From NCBI GenBank assembly GCA_023435565.1, contig JAEYRN010000008.1, forward strand, positions 1 to 55,527: a DNA stretch of 55,527 nucleotides, read 5' to 3'. How positions within the stretch are numbered: position 1 is the stretch's first letter; the number at the start of each line of letters is the position of its first letter. Of the stretch, positions 52,447 to 55,527 are shown piece by piece. Both the position numbers and the translations under genes were made by a program. Under the pieces are notes generated by a model that was given only the letters and a program-made list of their open reading frames with translations, was not told the DNA's origin and did no database searches. Origin of the DNA: Bacillota bacterium. Lineage in GTDB: Bacteria; Bacillota; UBA4882; UBA8346.

Positions 52447-52542
52447 CTATAACTTTCCTCCTTATATTTAATATTTCTAACCATGATGAAAGTTCGATTA
52501 AAAAAATTAATCATAGAATATAGTTAATACCTTTAATTAAAT

Positions 52543-52583
52543 AAAAAAAACCGAAGGAAAGAGCGGTGAGACTCCTTCCTCGG
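52543..52583 (-). terminator. Riboswitch terminator
   Basis: Read leftward, CCGAGGAAGGAG pairs with CTCTTTCCTTCGG (one bulge, one G-U), followed by eight T's. Its 5' arm contains the conserved GCCCGAGGA end of the aptamer, so ligand binding would prevent it: an ON switch. Confidence 0.85.
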
Positions 52584-52672
52584 GCTTCTATCCCAAGGGT
52601 GTGATGGCGAACCCATCTTGCATCGCTCGGACCAATCCCGTTAACACGGTGGAACCCTAGATGCATTCCCAC
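52566..52672 (-). ncRNA. ykkC-family riboswitch, subtype 2-like (ligand PRPP, ppGpp or related)
   Basis: Read leftward, it has GTGGGA, then ATGCATCTAGGGTTCC, TGGTCCGAGCGATGCAAG, a GATGGGTTCGCCATC hairpin, ACACCCTTGGGAT and AGAAGCCCGAGGA. These match the ykkC core (CTAGGGTTCC, GGTCCGAG, ACACC..GGG...GCCCGGGAGG). The TGCATC/GATGCA stem is P1. The extra outer pairing GTGGGA/TCTCAC is the P0 helix found in subtype 2 (PRPP/ppGpp) rather than guanidine-I. The exact ligand needs residue-level alignment. Confidence 0.82.
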
Positions 52673-52810
52673 TTTAATTTAACAGTGAGTAAACTCAAGT
52701 AAAGTTTAAATTTAAATATTTTAAATATCTTAGCAATTAATACTATTTATGTCAATGATAAATATCCTTTCGAAACAAATTCTTTACCTAACCCAAAAAA
52801 AAAAATTTTT

Positions 52811-53245
52811 TTATACTTTATTTTCCTCTAATACTCCTCTTGCTTCTCTCCAATCCACCAAAAGATTATAACGTTCAGTATTGAAACGCAAAACACAATA
52901 ATTTGGGTCTTCCGGCCCATTAAAATGATTCGACAGACCCTCATACCACATTTCCTTTTTTACTTCAAGATCAGTCAATATTTCCATTTTACCAACCAGC
53001 GTGATATTATAATCGTCAGCATTAATACATATACTAGCTCGATTGCAATTATTAATCCGGTTGGTTCTTATACTACCCAGCCCGGTACAGAAGGTAATCC
53101 AATTGATACCCTCTGCTCTTGAGGCAGTTATTGTGGACGCTGTTGGATATCCATCCAAGTCTATTAGAGCCAATACACAATAGGTTCCCATTCCTGTATT
53201 TTTTTCAATAATTTGCCCTGCTTTGATAATGATTTCTTGATTCAT
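52811..53245 (-). CDS. Pyridoxamine 5'-phosphate oxidase-like flavin protein
   Basis: 144 aa. It has YCVLALIDLDGYPTASTI, TFCTGLGSIRTNRI and LVGKMEILTDLEVKKEMW. This is the split-barrel FMN-binding fold used by PNPOx-like proteins of Bacillota. Function is not assigned; FMN reduction or F420/heme-linked roles are known in relatives. It is a single-gene unit. Confidence 0.85.
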   Translation of the reverse strand: MNQEIIIKAGQIIEKNTGMGTYCVLALIDLDGYPTASTITASRAEGINWITFCTGLGSIRTNRINNCNRASICINADDYNITLVGKMEILTDLEVKKEMWYEGLSNHFNGPEDPNYCVLRFNTERYNLLVDWREARGVLEENKV

Positions 53246-53339
53246 TTTTTACCTCGTAAACTTTTTGCACATGACCGATAACTTCTCGCGGGTCAAATTT
53301 TTTTATGTTCTTTTAATTCTCAATTATTAAATCAGTCAT

Positions 53340-53412
53340 TCAACACCTTCGAATACAGCGCTCCGTAAGTAGTAACACGGTGTTGAGCTAAACCGCTGTC
53401 GCGGTGGCTTTC
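53340..53412. other. GC-rich hairpins at the IS91-type debris
   Basis: TCAACACC (53340-53347) pairs with GGTGTTGA (53379-53386), and ACCGC with GCGGT near 53391-53404. The sequence is unlike its AT-rich neighbours. It may be a terminal structure of the decayed element. Confidence 0.35.
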
Positions 53413-53510
53413 TTAGCCTGTATAAGCCCCTACTTTCCAACAACATACCAGCTATTTGTTTTCTAATAAATTCCACAAACTGTAGTGCTATTCCTTTAAG
53501 ATAGTGTTGC

Positions 53511-53770
53511 GATAATGGCTTTTCCCCGGTAAGCTTCCCGGTCAACCCATTCGGACCCGCGCCATTCAAGATGCGTTTCTTAAAATGAAGAGTAATGCCG
53601 GTATTAACAAAAAAGCTTCTATTCACTCTTTACGTCATAGATTTGCCACTCATTTGCTGGAAAACGGTACTGATATCGTCCGGATTCAACTTCTGATGGG
53701 TCATGCCAATATTAGTACTACTCTTCTCTATCTGCAGTTAGCCAAGAGTCTCGCCGCACTTCTTCTTTAG
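53511..53770 (+). pseudogene. Tyrosine recombinase fragment (C-terminal catalytic part)
   Basis: It reads WLFPGKLPGQPIRTRAIQDA, then ASIHSLRHRFATHLLENGTD, IQLLMGHANISTTLLYLQL: the HxLRH, GH and Y motifs of XerD-like recombinases. The N-terminal half is missing. A stop (TAA) precedes it in frame. It is followed at once by an IS91-type transposase fragment, the usual pairing. Confidence 0.8.
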
Positions 53771-54073
53771 GCGGTCATGTCGATATCTGTGATGCTTGTG
53801 GTCATGAGAATCTCTTACAATTGCCGTAACCGGCATTGTCCCAAATGTCAAGGATTAGCTAAGGAACAATGGCTCATGGAACGAGAACGGGATTTGCTAT
53901 CGGTCGGCTATTTCCATGTGGTATTTACAGTCCCGAATTCTTTGAATTACATAGCTTTGCAAAATCAAAAAGTCTTAGGATTCATCTCTGTCCTTCATAC
54001 TTGGGGCCAGAATCTGATGGAACATCCCCATCTCCATTGCATCGTTCCCGGTGGCGATTTATCCCAAACTTGA
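53739..54073 (+). pseudogene. IS91-family (Y2/HUH) transposase fragment
   Basis: One frame gives SRRTSSLGGHVDICDACGHE, the next NCRNRHCPKCQGLAKEQWLM, then YFHVVFTVP, and after an internal deletion TWGQNLMEHPHLHCIVPGG, which carries the HUH motif. The zinc-finger cysteines and HLH are visible, but it has a frameshift, an internal deletion and no C-terminus. Confidence 0.8.
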
Positions 54074-54077
54074 AGAA

Positions 54078-54728
54078 TTAGACAACAGGATCCCTATCTA
54101 AATCACTATACGGATAATATCCTTTCTCTTTTAGCTTTTTGAATAATTCTTTACTCCCATTACTCATTGCATATTCCATTTCTGAACGATATATTTCAAT
54201 AATAAGAAGTAATCCGTGTTTTCTTTCATTAATTTCAAACACTTCATCACCGTTTTTATATTCGTCAAACACCAGATATTTATTTTTTTTGCCTTCTTCC
54301 CCTGGAATTTCACATGTTTCTCCTGGTTCAAGTTTAGCTTGAAAAGAATAATTACCAATACTTGTGAAGATTCCACAAATTCTTCTTTCAATTTTATTAA
54401 ATAATGAGTTTTCCTCATTACTTGTTTCAATCTTTTGTTTTGTAAATGCTATCAACTCATATGTACCCATTCGATTTGGTCTGGGTCCACTCCCATCCGG
54501 CTCAATCAATTCCATAGTAACAAAAGCTGTCCCATCCATAGCATTAGGAAAATAATACATATCTACAGCTCCACCAACTTGAAATGGTATTATCGCATGA
54601 CCAACAAATTCATGCATCTTCCCTAAGATTTTTTCTAAAGCCTCAGATTTAGCTTCATAATGTTTCTCATAATCTTCATCAATAAGCTTTTCTTTTTTTT
54701 TAAATAGACCCTTAATAAAATCCAACAA
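54078..54728 (-). CDS. Suppressor-of-fused (SUFU)-like protein
   Basis: 216 aa. A coiled N-terminus (FKKKEKLIDEDYEKHYEAKS) comes first, then VGGAVDMYYFPNAMDGTAFV, TMELIEP and GTYELIAFTKQ, in line with the bacterial SUFU-domain pattern (vDvyvf...vTmGms...yELvm). Such proteins often act as immunity factors in polymorphic toxin systems. No toxin gene is in view. ATG 54728 has GAGGAGG upstream. Confidence 0.6.
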   Translation of the reverse strand: MLDFIKGLFKKKEKLIDEDYEKHYEAKSEALEKILGKMHEFVGHAIIPFQVGGAVDMYYFPNAMDGTAFVTMELIEPDGSGPRPNRMGTYELIAFTKQKIETSNEENSLFNKIERRICGIFTSIGNYSFQAKLEPGETCEIPGEEGKKNKYLVFDEYKNGDEVFEINERKHGLLLIIEIYRSEMEYAMSNGSKELFKKLKEKGYYPYSDLDRDPVV

Positions 54729-54800
54729 ATTGATAACCTCCTCAAATTAAGTTACAAGAGATAACTTTCAAAACTTACCCTGAAGCGGTATTATTGCGCA

Positions 54801-55527
54801 GTCACGGTAGGATGAGCGGATTGCTTCGCTACCCCCGCACAGATCCCGGCGTGCGGTATTACCGCACCGGGCTCTTCATTCGGATACTCGCTTCCGTAAT
54901 CAGGATTAAAAACACAAATTGAGTTGATATGATTTCTCCGTAATTCGCGGTAACAGAACCTTATAACGTTTTAATACCCGTTTGAACTCTTCCCAGGTGA
55001 AACTTCGGCGTTGACTCCTACGGTTCAGCCATTTATAGAGAATCTTCATTGCCTGATTGAAAAATTCATCCAGACTCTTTGTATTCCCGATGACTCCATA
55101 GTAGTTATAATATCCACGCAGTTTGCTGTTAAGTTCAAGAAAGAATGGGAGTAGTCGTTTGTTGCGGTTTTGCTTACTCCATTCTCTGAAGCTTGCCAGG
55201 GATTTACGTAATTTCTTCCGGCTCGTCCGGCGCTTTATGAGGTCTTTTCCTTTGTGGGATACTCCCCACCGGAACTCAAACCCCAGAAATTCAAAGCTAG
55301 TCTTTTCATGCTTCCGGAATCTAGTAAAGCTAATGATTCGAGACTTTTCTTGTGCAAGCTCTAACCCGAATTTAGCCAACCTTTTCCCTAGTTCTTCATT
55401 GAACCATTCCGCATCGTTTTTATACCGGAAGGCACAGACAAAATCATCAGCAAAACGGTGGAGATAGGCTTTTCCTTCACAGCGGACTTTGATGTATTTC
55501 TCAAACCACTGGTCCAAAGCATAATGC
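54801..55527 (-). mobile_element. 3' part of a group II intron (continues past the window)
   Basis: After the reverse-transcriptase stop, the minus strand gives domain V, AGCCCGGTGCGGTAATACCG then CACGCCGGGATC, and a domain VI-like hairpin (GGGGGTAGC...CCTACCGTGAC) ending near 54801. The AGC triad and bulged stem are typical. The 5' half and ORF start lie beyond 55527. Confidence 0.78.
54906..55527 (-). CDS. Group II intron reverse transcriptase/maturase (partial)
   Basis: The C-terminal 206 residues are visible; the frame stays open to the window edge (HYALDQWFEKYI at the edge). YLHRFADDFVCAF is the catalytic ADD motif. SRIISFTRFRKHEKTSFEFLG matches the thumb region and KLRGYYNYYGVIGN the maturase X domain. 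No HNH endonuclease domain is seen after it. Confidence 0.9.
   Translation of the reverse strand, partial: HYALDQWFEKYIKVRCEGKAYLHRFADDFVCAFRYKNDAEWFNEELGKRLAKFGLELAQEKSRIISFTRFRKHEKTSFEFLGFEFRWGVSHKGKDLIKRRTSRKKLRKSLASFREWSKQNRNKRLLPFFLELNSKLRGYYNYYGVIGNTKSLDEFFNQAMKILYKWLNRRSQRRSFTWEEFKRVLKRYKVLLPRITEKSYQLNLCF

Noticed and set aside
52640..52660. T-box-like stretch ACGGTGGAACCC
   Set aside because: It is on the plus strand and in the wrong order for the T-box GGTGGNACC antiterminator; the minus strand matches the ykkC core much better.
53336..53626. Minus-strand reading frame of 96 codons over the debris
   Set aside because: It lies mostly over the antisense of the recombinase fragment and structured sequence; composition is not protein-like.
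54139..54626. Several plus-strand frames over the SUFU-like gene
   Set aside because: They are antisense shadows of the leftward gene and lack ribosome sites.

Overview
The window looks like a chromosome segment of a low-GC, spore-former-type member of the Bacillota. The evidence is the gene content and order (mutS, mutL, miaA, hfq, dapF, pheA and an aluminium-resistance-type PLP protein on one strand), a Bacillus-type LexA with CGAAC(N4)GTTYG boxes, strong AGGAGG ribosome sites and an agrBD-type peptide locus. I cannot name a genus.

Positions 1-1300 hold a zinc-dependent phospholipase C-like gene. From about 1382 to 21904 lies a Tn7-like transposon of about 20.5 kb. Its core genes tnsA, tnsB, tnsC and tniQ sit at the right end (21693 down to 16603). 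TnsB-type repeats with the shared core ACAGAAAANTACCTYGTTT lie at both ends in opposite orientation. The cargo looks like phage defence and mobility. It comprises a DinG/XPD-type helicase, a Gabija-like pair (OLD nuclease plus UvrD helicase) followed by a GHKL-type ATPase, two tyrosine recombinases, a DUF6602-like protein, and an operon of membrane protein, DUF4238 protein and GIY-YIG nuclease. An IS256-family element with an 8-bp target duplication interrupts the membrane protein gene. A second left-end-like repeat array at 4016-4120 and a 30-bp direct repeat flanking the Gabija block suggest layered acquisition.

From 22 kb onward the DNA looks like ordinary chromosome. It has a ferritin-like pseudogene at the transposon edge, a secreted GH5 endoglucanase, and an SOS locus (lysM/yneA-like gene plus a small ORF, divergent from lexA). 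A long leftward run follows: surE, HEAT-repeat protein, zinc-ribbon protein, ynbB-like, pheA, dapF, hfq, miaA, mutL, mutS. Upstream of mutS is a peptide quorum-sensing locus. It has agrB, a 34-aa agrD overlapping it by 4 bp, two paralogous small membrane proteins and a short GHKL kinase, but no response regulator in view. The next block holds a metallophosphoesterase, an HtrA-TPR protease, a hybrid histidine kinase, a heptose-nucleotidyltransferase-like gene, a HAD phosphatase and a DUF2161 protein.

The last 6 kb hold a class I aminotransferase, a PhzF pseudogene, and a GNAT acetyltransferase preceded by a ykkC-family riboswitch with an overlapping terminator. They also hold a PNPOx-like protein, IS91-type debris, a SUFU-like protein, and the 3' part of a group II intron that runs off the window. 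Points that stand out are the peptide-signalling locus with separate membrane modules, the Tn7-like defence carrier, the ykkC switch, a nested pseudoknot-forming element at 49579-49725, and two genes (mutL and the HAD gene) whose ribosome sites and homology imply AUU/AUC/AUA starts.
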